From Euzebyella saccharophila (GTDB lineage Bacteria > Bacteroidota > Bacteroidia > Flavobacteriales > Flavobacteriaceae): a stretch of 64,000 bases of DNA. The DNA lies in contig NZ_JACYFJ010000005.1 in assembly GCF_014855495.1 (NCBI RefSeq), positions 62,001 through 126,000 on the forward strand. Reading direction: 5' to 3'. Shown here piece after piece: positions 25,013-34,503 of this stretch; within the stretch, counting starts at the first letter, position 1, and the number at the start of each line of letters is the position of its first letter. The notes beneath the pieces are model-generated. The model worked only from the letters and a program-made list of their open reading frames with translations. It was not told where the DNA came from and made no database searches. The position numbers were made by a program, and so were the translations under genes.

Positions 25013-26920
25013 TTAAAGCGCTCCGTTGATGATTTCTTCTACTACTTCCGGATTAAGAAGGGTTGAGGTATCACCTAGGTTAGAGGTATCCTTAGAGGCG
25101 ATTTTACGTAAAATACGTCTCATAATTTTACCACTTCGTGTTTTTGGCAATCCAGATACAAATTGGATTTTGTCCAGTTTGGCAATAGGGCCAATATGTT
25201 CTGTGATTTGTTGATTGATTTCCTTTGCCAGATTTTCCCTGTTTCTGCTTTCCCCAACTTCCTTGAGAATAACATAACCATACAGGGCATTTCCTTTGAT
25301 ATCATGGGGGAAACCAACAATGGCACTTTCCGCCACGGCCGGATGTTCGTTAATGGAATCTTCAATAGGAGCCGTTCCTAAGTTATGACCTGAAACAATC
25401 ACCACATCGTCTACGCGACCTGTTATTCGATAATATCCAACAGCATCCCTAAAGGCGCCATCCCCTGAAAAATACATGTCTTTATAAGCGGAAAAATACG
25501 TATCTCGGTAGCGATCGTGGTCTCCCCAGATTGTTCTGGCTATTGATGGCCATGGATATTTGATGCAAAGCCTACCGGAAACCTGTTTTCCTTTTAGTTC
25601 CTTCCCTTCTTCGTCCATTAAAGCTGGTTGAATGCCAATAAAGGGCAAGGTCGCGTAGGTAGGAGTAGTGGGTGTCACATAGGGGATAGGTGTAATCATA
25701 ATACCTCCGGTTTCGGTTTGCCACCAGGTATCGACAATAGGGCTATTTTTCTTTCCAACATTGGTATTGTACCAGTGCCAGGCTTCCTCATTAATGGGTT
25801 CCCCAACGGAGCCTAACACTTTTAATGAAGATAGGTCGTATTTATCAATAAACTCTAGATTTTCTTTTGCCAAAGCCCTGATTGCCGTTGGTGCGGTGTA
25901 AAACTGAGTGACCTTGTGTTTTTCTACAACTTCCCAAAATCTTCCAAAATCAGGGTAGGAGGGCACACCTTCAAACATGACGGTTGTGGCACCGTTGGCC
26001 AAGGGTCCGTAAACAATATACGAGTGTCCTGTAATCCAACCAATATCGGCCGTACACCAATATACATCTTCCTCACGGTATTGAAAAACATTTTTAAATG
26101 TATAGGCCGAGTAAACCATATAACCGCCGGTGGTATGTACCATTCCTTTTGGTTTTCCGGTAGACCCGGAAGTATAAAGAATAAAAAGTGGGTCTTCGGC
26201 ATCCATAATTTCAGCCACACAATCCGCGTAAGCTTCATCTAAAAGAGGTTGCAACCAATGGTCGCGCCCATCTTTCATAGGAATATCGGTATTGATTCTT
26301 TTGGCGACCAATACACTTTTTACACCAGGGCAATTGTCCAACGCCTTATCTACAATACCTTTTAAATCAATAGTTTTAGATCCGCGGTACGAACCATCAG
26401 AAGTAAGTACAATTTTACAGTCACTATCATTGATTCTTGCGGCCAACGCACTAGAGGAGAATCCTGCAAAAACTACGGAATGTATAGCTCCAATACGTGC
26501 GCAGGCCAAAACGGCCACTGCGAGCTCTGGAATCATGGGTAGGTAGATACAGACCCTATCTCCTTTTTTTACACCTTGGTCCAAAAGCACGTTGGCCATT
26601 CTACAGACTCTTTCGTGCAAATCGCGGTAAGTGATGTGCTGTGCTTCTTCATTGGGGTCATTGGGCTCAAATAAAATAGCCGTTTTATCGCCTCGGGTTG
26701 GTAAGTGCCGGTCGATACAGTTTTCGGTTATATTTAATTTTGCGCCTTCAAACCACTTTATTTCAGGTTTTGAAAAATCCCAACTAAGAACATTGTTCCA
26801 TTTTTTTCTCCAGACAAAATGCTCTTCGGCAATTTCTTCCCAGAATGCTTCCGGATTTCTAACGGACTTTCGGTAAACTTGAAAATACTCTTCTAGGTGT
26901 TTGATGTGGTAATTACTCAT
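25013..26920 (-). CDS. acs: Acetyl-CoA synthetase
   Basis: 635 residues. It activates acetate with ATP and CoA to acetyl-CoA. The adenylation-domain motifs are LYTSGSTGKPKGMVHT, the substrate-pocket WWQTETGG, GDGAFRDAVGYYRITGRVDD and the C-terminal LPKTRSGKIMRRILR, whose Lys is the site commonly acetylated to control the enzyme. It is the last gene of the DUF4212-actP-acs series, 35 bases after actP, a layout that couples acetate import to activation. No acetylase or deacetylase gene is nearby. Confidence 0.96.
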   Translation of the reverse strand: MSNYHIKHLEEYFQVYRKSVRNPEAFWEEIAEEHFVWRKKWNNVLSWDFSKPEIKWFEGAKLNITENCIDRHLPTRGDKTAILFEPNDPNEEAQHITYRDLHERVCRMANVLLDQGVKKGDRVCIYLPMIPELAVAVLACARIGAIHSVVFAGFSSSALAARINDSDCKIVLTSDGSYRGSKTIDLKGIVDKALDNCPGVKSVLVAKRINTDIPMKDGRDHWLQPLLDEAYADCVAEIMDAEDPLFILYTSGSTGKPKGMVHTTGGYMVYSAYTFKNVFQYREEDVYWCTADIGWITGHSYIVYGPLANGATTVMFEGVPSYPDFGRFWEVVEKHKVTQFYTAPTAIRALAKENLEFIDKYDLSSLKVLGSVGEPINEEAWHWYNTNVGKKNSPIVDTWWQTETGGIMITPIPYVTPTTPTYATLPFIGIQPALMDEEGKELKGKQVSGRLCIKYPWPSIARTIWGDHDRYRDTYFSAYKDMYFSGDGAFRDAVGYYRITGRVDDVVIVSGHNLGTAPIEDSINEHPAVAESAIVGFPHDIKGNALYGYVILKEVGESRNRENLAKEINQQITEHIGPIAKLDKIQFVSGLPKTRSGKIMRRILRKIASKDTSNLGDTSTLLNPEVVEEIINGAL

Positions 26921-26955
26921 TCGTGTGCTCTATTTCTCTAAAATTAAATAAAAAA

Positions 26956-28668
26956 TTAATGTGATGACGCCTCTCCGGCACCACTTGGTATTCTAATATC
27001 TTCTACTATTTCTTGTACATCTTCCGGTGGTGGGGGGGTGAATTTCATGATGACGATGGAAATGATAAAATTCACCAGCATTGCAACGCTGCCAAAACCC
27101 TCCGGTGAAATACCGAACCACCAGTCTTTTTCAAGGGAAGCAACGGCTTCTTTACCCCCGTCGAAAATTCCAAACTTAAATTTCAGCATGTAAAAAATCA
27201 TCAGTGAAATTCCAATGACCATGCCCGCAATAGCACCTTCCTTGTTCATTTTTTTGTAAAATATGCCCAGAACAATAGCCGGAAAAAAAGAGGCTGCGGC
27301 CAACCCAAATGCCAAGGCGACAACCGCAGCTACAAACCCGGGTGGATTGATGCCAAAATAGCCTGCAATAACCACTGCAACGGTAGCAGCGCCTCTCGCG
27401 GCCCAAAGTTCTCCCTTTTCGGAAATAGTGGGGACAAATACTTTTTTGATCAAATCATGGGATACCGATGCGGAAATTACCAAAAGTAACCCTGCAGCCG
27501 TAGAAAGGGCAGCCGCCAATCCTCCGGCAGCCACCAAAGCTATGACCCAAGGGGGCAAATCCGCGATTTCCGGATTGGCCAATACCATGATATCACGGTC
27601 TACGGTCAACTCATTTTTGGTAGCATCTGCCACATATTGAATTTTGCCATCCCCGTTTTTGTCCTCAAATGCCAATAGACCCGTAGTTTCCCAATTTTTG
27701 AACCATTGAGGCATGGAGGCATATTCTTTATTGCTCACCGTATTAATCATATTGGTTCTGGCAAAAACAGAAACTGCAGGGGCGGTGGTATATAAAATGG
27801 CAATTAGTAAAAGAGCCAATCCGGCCGATTTTCGAGCGTCTTTCACTCTTTTTACCGTAAAAAACCGGACAATCACATGGGGCAATCCTGCCGTACCCAC
27901 CATCAATGCCAATGTAATCATGAATACGTCAATTGTAGATTTTTTGCCATCGGTGTATTCGGCAAAACCTAGTTCGGTCGAGAGTCCGTTTAACTTGTCC
28001 AATAAGTACATGCCCGAGCCGTCATTTAATTGGGATCCCATACCTAATTGAGGAATGGGATTTCCGGTCATTTGAATGGATATAAAGATGGCAGGCACCA
28101 TAAAGGCAAAAATCAATACACAATACTGTGCTACTTGAGTATAGGTGATGCCCTTCATTCCTCCTAAAACGGCGTAAAATAGAACGATGACCATACCAAT
28201 GATCACTCCGGTATTGATATCTACTTCTAGAAATCGTGAAAAAACGACGCCTACACCACGCATTTGCCCGGCAACGTAGGTAAAAGACACAATTAGGGCA
28301 CAGATGACCGCTACAATACGAGCGGTTTTGGAATAATAGCGGTCGCCAATAAAATCGGGAACAGTGAACTTCCCAAACTTACGCAGATAGGGGGCCAATA
28401 GCAGAGCCAATAACACATAACCGCCTGTCCACCCCATAAGGTATACCGAACCGTCATAACCGGCAAAGGAGATGATTCCGGCCATGGAAATAAACGATGC
28501 GGCGGACATCCAATCAGCTGCGGTGGCCATTCCGTTCGCAAGGGGAGAAACGCCTCCACCTGCTACATAAAAGTCATTTGTGGAACCGGCTCTTGACCAA
28601 ATGGCAATGCCAATGTATAGTGTAAATGTAATACCTACGAGAAGGTACGTCCAGGTTTGAACATCCAT
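26956..28668 (-). CDS. actP: Cation/acetate symporter of the SSS family (ActP-like)
   Basis: 570 residues with about 13 hydrophobic segments and the sodium:solute symporter signatures FYVAGGGVSPLANGMATAADWMS near the start and GTAGLPHVIVRFFTVKR in the middle. The N-terminal topology and the loss of the extracellular N-terminal signal fit the small-subunit-associated subgroup. An insert (about 290-370, with EDKNGDGKIQY, resembling an EF-hand loop) lies between helices. Between DUF4212 and acs, it most likely imports acetate or another short monocarboxylate. Confidence 0.88.
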   Translation of the reverse strand: MDVQTWTYLLVGITFTLYIGIAIWSRAGSTNDFYVAGGGVSPLANGMATAADWMSAASFISMAGIISFAGYDGSVYLMGWTGGYVLLALLLAPYLRKFGKFTVPDFIGDRYYSKTARIVAVICALIVSFTYVAGQMRGVGVVFSRFLEVDINTGVIIGMVIVLFYAVLGGMKGITYTQVAQYCVLIFAFMVPAIFISIQMTGNPIPQLGMGSQLNDGSGMYLLDKLNGLSTELGFAEYTDGKKSTIDVFMITLALMVGTAGLPHVIVRFFTVKRVKDARKSAGLALLLIAILYTTAPAVSVFARTNMINTVSNKEYASMPQWFKNWETTGLLAFEDKNGDGKIQYVADATKNELTVDRDIMVLANPEIADLPPWVIALVAAGGLAAALSTAAGLLLVISASVSHDLIKKVFVPTISEKGELWAARGAATVAVVIAGYFGINPPGFVAAVVALAFGLAAASFFPAIVLGIFYKKMNKEGAIAGMVIGISLMIFYMLKFKFGIFDGGKEAVASLEKDWWFGISPEGFGSVAMLVNFIISIVIMKFTPPPPEDVQEIVEDIRIPSGAGEASSH

Positions 28669-28714
28669 AGTTTAAGTTTTTGGTTAGCCTTTTCAAAAAA
28701 GGTGGTTGGTGTAA

Positions 28715-28975
28715 TTATTCGTTGTAGCCGTATTTTTTGTCCAAAGAGTTCATTAGGCGTACGTAGACGAAAATGAGTACAACAAAAACATAAATTGAAC
28801 CCTGTTGGGCGAACCAAAACCCCAATTCAAAGCCTCCCATTTTAATCTGGTTGAGGGCATCTTTAAAAATAATGCCTGCGCCATAGGAAACCGCGAACCA
28901 TATTGCCAGAAGAATGAACAGATATCTAACGTTTTCGCGCCAGTAGGCACTGGCCTTTTTTTGTTTGTCGGACAT
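28715..28975 (-). CDS. DUF4212 small membrane subunit of a sodium:solute symporter
   Basis: 86 residues: WRENVRYLFILLAIWFAVSYG (helix 1) and FWFAQQGSIYVFVVLIFVYVR (helix 2), ending in the conserved LDKKYGY. DUF4212 proteins are annotated as small subunits of SSS transporters and are encoded immediately before an ActP-like gene, as here with a 46-base gap. A 7-bp inverted repeat sits five bases before its start codon. Confidence 0.88.
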   Translation of the reverse strand: MSDKQKKASAYWRENVRYLFILLAIWFAVSYGAGIIFKDALNQIKMGGFELGFWFAQQGSIYVFVVLIFVYVRLMNSLDKKYGYNE

Positions 28976-28980
28976 TGAGA

Positions 28981-29007
28981 TAGTAGCGTTTAAGTTGTAA
29001 GCTACTA
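28981..29007. promoter_or_regulatory. Inverted repeat just upstream of the acetate operon
   Basis: Arms TAGTAGC (28981-28987) and GCTACTA (29001-29007) are perfect, with a 13-base spacer. The proximal arm ends five bases before the DUF4212 ATG. There is no T tract, so it is not a normal terminator for anmK; it may be an operator or an RNA hairpin that covers the ribosome-binding region. Confidence 0.4.
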
Positions 29008-29027
29008 ATATAACGATTTCGAATGTT

Positions 29028-30107
29028 TTAATTCGGTAAAAACACCACTCCGCTCGAAGAATCTCTTTTTGCTCCGGTGACCGAACTAAGAACGTTGATA
29101 TCGTTTTCTAATCGTAGAGCGCCCATTAATGCAAAAACAAGGGCTTCTTTAAATTCGATGAGTTTTTTTTCAGGAACCACCACTTTAGTGGTGCTGCCCA
29201 ATTTTTCTTGTAATACTTCCAATAAGTAATCATTGAGCGCTCCACCGCCCGTAACAAAAAGGGTCTGATCGGTGGACACTGAATTTTGCTTAATTTGAAT
29301 GGCTACCTGTTCGCAGACATGGTGAATACTTGTACAAAGTAAATTGGCCATGCTATCATTGGTCTGGTCTACAATGGGGACCACTTTGTCAACAAACCAT
29401 TCAAAACCGATGGATTTCGGGTAGGGTAGACCGTAAAACTCCAAATCGTTCAATTGTTGCAACATGTTGGCATTGACCACTCCGCCACGAGCGAGCATAC
29501 CGCCTTTATCATACTCCAAACCTTCCTTTTGGGTGATATGGTTGAGAATCATGTTGGCTAAGCCAATATCATAGGCAATTCTTTTTCCTTTTTTTTCAAA
29601 GGACACATTGCTGATGCCGCCCAAATTGAGGCAGAAATCATAATCGCCAAAAAACAATCGATCGCCTATAGGTACAAGCGGGGCTCCCTGGCCGTTGAGC
29701 GCGATATCATTGGTGCGAAAATCACAGACCGTTTTCACCCCTGCAGCATTCGCCAAATGTTGTCCCGAACCAATTTGAAAAGTAAGTCCGTTTTCAGGTT
29801 GATGATGAGTGGTGTGCCCGTGACTGGCAATGGCGTCAACTTCTAGCTGCTTATCTTGGATAAATTGCAAGGTTTGTTCGCCCAGCCAAGTACCATATGC
29901 ATTATGAAATACTAGAAGTTCATCGGCCTTCAGGTAAATGGAGTTTTTTAATTTTTCCTTCATTTCCTTGGAATAGGAAATGCTCATGGTTTCCGCTATT
30001 TCAAAATTAAAAGCTCCTTCTTTTTCTTGAATGATGCAATACGCCAAATCCAAACCATCCAGCGAAGTGCCTGACATTAAACCGATTATCTTGTGAGTTT
30101 TCATCAT
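29028..30107 (-). CDS. anmK: Anhydro-N-acetylmuramic acid kinase
   Basis: About 359 residues from the ATG at 30107, one base after the GH3 stop; a longer frame opens with TTG at 30119. AnmK opens the 1,6-anhydro ring of anhMurNAc and phosphorylates it to MurNAc-6-phosphate. Motifs are IGLMSGTSLDGLD (ATP-binding), ASHGHTTHHQP, the NLGGISNVSF segment and VTGGGALNDYLL. It is the last gene of the muropeptide-processing series; its product is the substrate of MurQ encoded at 37386-38195. Confidence 0.95.
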   Translation of the reverse strand: MMKTHKIIGLMSGTSLDGLDLAYCIIQEKEGAFNFEIAETMSISYSKEMKEKLKNSIYLKADELLVFHNAYGTWLGEQTLQFIQDKQLEVDAIASHGHTTHHQPENGLTFQIGSGQHLANAAGVKTVCDFRTNDIALNGQGAPLVPIGDRLFFGDYDFCLNLGGISNVSFEKKGKRIAYDIGLANMILNHITQKEGLEYDKGGMLARGGVVNANMLQQLNDLEFYGLPYPKSIGFEWFVDKVVPIVDQTNDSMANLLCTSIHHVCEQVAIQIKQNSVSTDQTLFVTGGGALNDYLLEVLQEKLGSTTKVVVPEKKLIEFKEALVFALMGALRLENDINVLSSVTGAKRDSSSGVVFLPN

Positions 30108-30108
30108 C

Positions 30109-31665
30109 TTATTTTTCAATGGTTACCGGAAGTTTCCCAACTGCTTGGTGTTCTCCTAAGAAATGTTGTTGCGCTACTTCTTGAAACTCTTTAAAATCTT
30201 GGTAGGCTATGACCACCGCCTTTGCCTTTTCCACTTGCAAATGGTTCAAAACATAAGGGTTTCCAAAAAGATATAAAACCGTATTTCCTGAAGCTAAAAG
30301 CAAATTGATTTTCTCTAATTCTTCCACAGAAAAACCAAAATTGTTATTAGGTTTTATTTGTGGCGGAAATAGTGCTAGCAAAAGGTTTTCATCCTTGAAA
30401 GCCTGAAAATCCAAAATGTTGTTGCAGTTTTCAAAGGATAATCCGTTTAAAAAAGAGGTCGCCTTTTCAGGGCGATTGCAAACTATTTGAAATCCCTCTT
30501 TTCTAAATTGCTCCATATCAGAGACGTTTCCCTTATAAAGAGTGATACTTTTTTTGGCAATAGCGGTGTTGAGGGGAGAAGCATCAGTTAAGCTAACTTC
30601 ATTATCAACATGGCCAAAGGCCTTTTCTTTTAAAATATATACCCTATGAAAACTTTCTTCAATTTGTTCTTCGGAAGCGTTTTTTAGGATTTTTTCAATG
30701 CCTTCCATCGTATTTTCGGCAAAACAGAGAATATCGTTTCCGGCATCAAAAGCTAGCCATTCCAATTTTCCTTTCTCAGGATAGTTCTTAGAAACGGCAT
30801 GCATGTTCAAGGCATCTGAAATAACCACGCCCTCAAAGCCCATTTCGTTTCTAAGCACACCTTTGATAATTTCTTTTGAAATGCTACTGGGTATGTTTTT
30901 GTTCCCTGCCAATGCTGGAACCGAAAGATGCCCTACCATCACAGCTTCTGCACCTTCATCAATGAGTTTTTGAAAGGGATAAAGCTCATTTTGAATCAAC
31001 GCTGCTTTGCTTTTATCAATATGTGGAAGCCCTAGGTGGGAATCCGTGGCTGTATCTCCATGCCCGGGAAAATGTTTAATACTTACAGGAACACCTTCAC
31101 TTTGGGCTCCTTTTGCATAGGCCAAAGCCTTTTGGGTAACCAAATTTCTGTCCTCTCCGAAGGAACGATAACCTATTACCGGATTGTTGGGATTGTTGTT
31201 AATGTCTACAACAGGGGAGAGGTTCCAATGGATACCGGCTGCTTTGCAGTCTTTTGCTATATTTTTACCTACCTGAAAGATAAGTTCATCATCTTGAATG
31301 GCACCTAAAGTTATGGCATAAGGGTATTGTGGTGTGTTTTCTATACGCATGGCCAGGCCCCATTCTGCATCAATCGCAATCAATAAGGGCGTCATGGAAA
31401 CTTTTTGATACCGTTGGATGAGGTTTTTCAGGGAATTGAAACTCTGCTCGTTCTTTACTATTTTTTTCTTTCCTTCAAAATTGGTAGCGGCACTGGCCCT
31501 ACTGTGGAAGAAGCAGATACCGCCGACCTTACCTTCGGTAATCAATTTTTCCAAAGCTTGAATTTCTTCTTCGGTATCATTGATGAAGGCAGCGGGCATA
31601 AAAAGCTGACCTACTTTTTCTCTTAGCGTCAAATTTTTAATATTGATGGTAGCTACATCAGTCAT
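30109..31665 (-). CDS. Cytoplasmic GH3 beta-N-acetylglucosaminidase (NagZ-like, two-domain)
   Basis: 518 residues without a signal peptide. NagZ removes GlcNAc from GlcNAc-anhMurNAc muropeptides. The GH3 domain (about 8-345) carries KHFPGHGDTATDSHL with the NagZ-type Asp208-x-His210 acid/base dyad, and VISDALNM with nucleophile Asp284. A second domain (about 350-518) resembles the C-terminal domain of two-domain NagZ enzymes. The start overlaps the permease stop by eight bases, and the stop nearly abuts anmK, so import, cleavage and phosphorylation are translationally linked. Confidence 0.92.
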   Translation of the reverse strand: MTDVATINIKNLTLREKVGQLFMPAAFINDTEEEIQALEKLITEGKVGGICFFHSRASAATNFEGKKKIVKNEQSFNSLKNLIQRYQKVSMTPLLIAIDAEWGLAMRIENTPQYPYAITLGAIQDDELIFQVGKNIAKDCKAAGIHWNLSPVVDINNNPNNPVIGYRSFGEDRNLVTQKALAYAKGAQSEGVPVSIKHFPGHGDTATDSHLGLPHIDKSKAALIQNELYPFQKLIDEGAEAVMVGHLSVPALAGNKNIPSSISKEIIKGVLRNEMGFEGVVISDALNMHAVSKNYPEKGKLEWLAFDAGNDILCFAENTMEGIEKILKNASEEQIEESFHRVYILKEKAFGHVDNEVSLTDASPLNTAIAKKSITLYKGNVSDMEQFRKEGFQIVCNRPEKATSFLNGLSFENCNNILDFQAFKDENLLLALFPPQIKPNNNFGFSVEELEKINLLLASGNTVLYLFGNPYVLNHLQVEKAKAVVIAYQDFKEFQEVAQQHFLGEHQAVGKLPVTIEK

Positions 31666-32932
31666 TGGCAGTAGACGATTTTTTCCCGAAATCTGGGGGA
31701 TATTGTAAATATTTTAAAAGTAAAAAGGCAGGTAGGGCAGAAATGACCACCCAAATGAAAAAACCATCATAACCCAACCAGTTTTGTACGGCCCCACTGA
31801 TCATGCCCGGTAGCATGGCACCTAGGGCCATAAATCCGGTAGCGATGGCATAATGGGATGTCTTTGAGGCTCCTTCTGCTATGTAGATGAGGTACATTAA
31901 GAATGCGGCAAAGCCAAAGCCGTAACCAAATTGCTCAAAAGCCACGGTAGCAACCACAAAAACAAGGCTTTTTGTTTGGGTAACTGCCATAATCGCGTAA
32001 AGCACATTGGGGACATTTAAGGAAAGCATCATAGGGAGCATCCATTTTTTGAGACCATCCCTTGAAATGAGAATCCCCCCTAAAATACCCCCAGCCGAAA
32101 GGGTAATTAGGCCCACGACCCCATAAATAATACCCACGTTTTCCGTGGAAATGGCCAGTCCGCCTTCGGAAAGGTCATCCAACATAAAGAGCTGTGCCAC
32201 TTTTGCCAATTGAGATTCACCTAACCGGTAGGTTAAAATAAAGGCCAATGCCACGGCAATATTCGGTTTTTTAAAAAAGGAGGTAAAAACCTCTAAGAAA
32301 GCCTTTGGTTTTTCCGTTTCTATTTCTAGGGAAGATTCAAATTTAGGGGTAGTAAAAAAGTTGATGACCGTTAATAGCAGCATCAAAAGACCGGTGATAA
32401 TCATGGTATAGCTCCATGCCTTGGTATTGTCTCCATACATTTCTTCCAAATAGCCGGCCAAAACAACGATGAGTCCGCTACCGGTAACCATGGCCAAGCG
32501 ATAGAAGGTGCTTCTGATTCCCACGAAAAAGGACTGTTTTTTTTCAGAAAGTCCAATCATATAATAGCCATCAGAGGCAATATCGTTCGTAGCGGAAGCA
32601 AAGGCCGCTACCCAAAAGCAGGCCAAGGTGGTTACAAAAAACATTTGTGTGGGAACTGTGAGCCCAACGGCCAAAAACATGACGGCAATAAGTAGTTGCA
32701 TTACCAAAAACCAATTTCTCTTGGTACTTTTTAGGTCTACCACGGGGCTCCAAATAGGTTTTAGCACCCAAGGCAGGTATAAAAGACCGGTGTAAAGGGT
32801 AATATCCGTATTGTTGATGCCCAACTGCTTGTACATGATTACGGAAACCGATGCAATTATTACGTTGGGAAGTCCTTCTGCGAAATATAACGGAGGAACC
32901 CAGCCCCAAGCCCATTTGTCTTTTTTAATCAT
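31658..32932 (-). CDS. AmpG-like MFS permease for muropeptides
   Basis: 424 residues with about 12 hydrophobic segments. Its N terminus WVPPLYFAEGLPNVIIASVSVIMYKQLG and the WVLKPIWSPVVD motif are characteristic of the AmpG family that imports GlcNAc-anhMurNAc(-peptides). Context is the strongest evidence: it is followed by NagZ-like and AnmK genes. Substrate specificity is inferred. Confidence 0.88.
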   Translation of the reverse strand: MIKKDKWAWGWVPPLYFAEGLPNVIIASVSVIMYKQLGINNTDITLYTGLLYLPWVLKPIWSPVVDLKSTKRNWFLVMQLLIAVMFLAVGLTVPTQMFFVTTLACFWVAAFASATNDIASDGYYMIGLSEKKQSFFVGIRSTFYRLAMVTGSGLIVVLAGYLEEMYGDNTKAWSYTMIITGLLMLLLTVINFFTTPKFESSLEIETEKPKAFLEVFTSFFKKPNIAVALAFILTYRLGESQLAKVAQLFMLDDLSEGGLAISTENVGIIYGVVGLITLSAGGILGGILISRDGLKKWMLPMMLSLNVPNVLYAIMAVTQTKSLVFVVATVAFEQFGYGFGFAAFLMYLIYIAEGASKTSHYAIATGFMALGAMLPGMISGAVQNWLGYDGFFIWVVISALPAFLLLKYLQYPPDFGKKSSTAND

Positions 32933-32942
32933 GTAAAATGCT

Positions 32943-34448
32943 TTAGTTTAAAAGTAGGGTTTTAGGTTCACTTTCCTTTCCATACTTATCTAAAAAAGTA
33001 TAGCTAATTTTCTTTCTACCCTTTAAATCAGAAATTAGAATCTCAATATATTCGGGATTGGTAATAAAGGGCTTTGCAATAATATTTTTAGGGCGGAGGG
33101 TTTCCTCTTGGCTTTTTTCTGATTTGTAAACCACCCATTGCTTTGCAATGCTGAGGTTTTTAAAATAAAACCTGATTGTATTGCCTACATATGCTTTTGA
33201 AATATATTCAGGATGGTTATTAGTAGGTGTTTCTTTACTGGTCATTGGCGTTAAAGCATCTTGAGCATAGAAGTTTCTCTTTAGGATGCGTTCGTGCTTT
33301 TTCTTTTTTTCCTTCAGGCTTTTTGCACTAAAAAAGACGTTACCATCTACATTTTCGTTTTTACGCGCGTATAGAATTTGATCAGGAAGTTCTTTTTTAC
33401 GGTTCCAGGCCTTGTCGCTGTTATTTTCAATCTTGTAAGGCCCGTTTCCGATATAAAGTTGGGTATTGGTGCTATTTTCACTCCACCAATCCACTAACTT
33501 TTTATGAGAGGCAACACTGAGTTCCATACTCCAATACAGTTGCGGCACAATGTAATCCAACCATCCTTTTTCCATCCACAACAAAGGGTCGGCATATAGG
33601 TTTTCATACGTTGTTTGCCCTGCTTGGGTGTCGGAACCTCTCGGATCCGTGCTTTTGTTTTTCCATACCCCGAACGGACTCACGCCAAATTGCACCCATG
33701 GTTTATTATTTTTAGTGACTTCAAAGCTTTTTTTGATGAGGGAATCCATATTGCTTCGGCGCCAATCCTCTAAATTCTGACCCGGGAGTTGGTATTTTTG
33801 ATAGGCGAGGGAGTCATTGAAAATTTCGTCTTTAATAGTGTAGGGATAGAAATAATCGTCGTAGTGAATACCATCAATCTTGTAGTTGTTGACCAATTCG
33901 GTAATGATGGAAGCCATATGGTCTTGTACTTCCGGCAGACCGGGGTTGTAGTAATATTTTTTACCATATTTGATCATCCAGTTAGGATGTTGATAAAAAT
34001 CATGGTCAGCAGCAAGGTTTAAGGTATCTAGATTAAAGGTAGCCCTATACGGATTGAGCCATGCGTGAAACTCCATTCCGCGTTTATGGGTTTCTTGAAC
34101 CATCCAAGTTAAGATATCCTCGGAGCTATCTTTGGGCGCTTTTCCTTCCTCTCCTGTTAGGTAGCGGGACCAAGGGGCAAAGTCTGATTTATAAAAAGCG
34201 TCCCCGGCTGTTCTAACTTGAACAATGGCCGCATTAAACTTTAATTCTTCATAGTAATCCAAAAGATCAAGATAATCCCTCTTCTTTTTGGCGATTTCAT
34301 CATTTGGATTTTTTGGCCAATCGATATTGACCACGGTAGCTACCCAAAACCCTCGAAATTCACGTTTGGGTTGCGGTCCTTTTTTGTATGCGGAACAGGA
34401 GGTAATTAATCCTGCAAGAAAGAGATATGTAAGTAGTCTAGTAGTCAT
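32943..34448 (-). CDS. GHL10 (DUF187) glycosidase lipoprotein
   Basis: 501 residues with lipobox LITSC (Cys18). The GHL10 domain starts REFRGFWVATVVNIDWPKNP and includes GMEFHAWLNPYRATF, DGIHYDDYFYP, FGVSPFGVWKN and LDYIVPQLYWSME, matching the DUF187 family fold, a TIM barrel. The family includes E. coli DigH (YddW), reported to cleave denuded peptidoglycan glycans. The C-terminal 100 residues form an additional beta domain. Standing in an operon with the AmpG-like permease and NagZ-like genes, a role in cutting peptidoglycan glycan in the periplasm is likely but inferred. A terminator-like hairpin lies directly before its start codon. Confidence 0.88.
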   Translation of the reverse strand: MTTRLLTYLFLAGLITSCSAYKKGPQPKREFRGFWVATVVNIDWPKNPNDEIAKKKRDYLDLLDYYEELKFNAAIVQVRTAGDAFYKSDFAPWSRYLTGEEGKAPKDSSEDILTWMVQETHKRGMEFHAWLNPYRATFNLDTLNLAADHDFYQHPNWMIKYGKKYYYNPGLPEVQDHMASIITELVNNYKIDGIHYDDYFYPYTIKDEIFNDSLAYQKYQLPGQNLEDWRRSNMDSLIKKSFEVTKNNKPWVQFGVSPFGVWKNKSTDPRGSDTQAGQTTYENLYADPLLWMEKGWLDYIVPQLYWSMELSVASHKKLVDWWSENSTNTQLYIGNGPYKIENNSDKAWNRKKELPDQILYARKNENVDGNVFFSAKSLKEKKKKHERILKRNFYAQDALTPMTSKETPTNNHPEYISKAYVGNTIRFYFKNLSIAKQWVVYKSEKSQEETLRPKNIIAKPFITNPEYIEILISDLKGRKKISYTFLDKYGKESEPKTLLLN

Positions 34449-34454
34449 AAAAAA

Positions 34455-34483
34455 TAAAAAGGCCTATTGTTTAAGATAGGCCT
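34455..34483 (-). terminator. Terminator-like hairpin between nagB and the GHL10 gene
   Basis: Perfect 8-base arms AGGCCTAT (34483-34476) and ATAGGCCT (34467-34460) on the minus strand, eight-base loop, then TTTTTATTTTTT running straight into the ATG at 34448. It leaves little room for a ribosome-binding site, so it should act as a partial terminator or attenuator of the operon. Confidence 0.65.
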
Positions 34484-34503
34484 CTTTTGATATAGGTGGT
34501 TGT

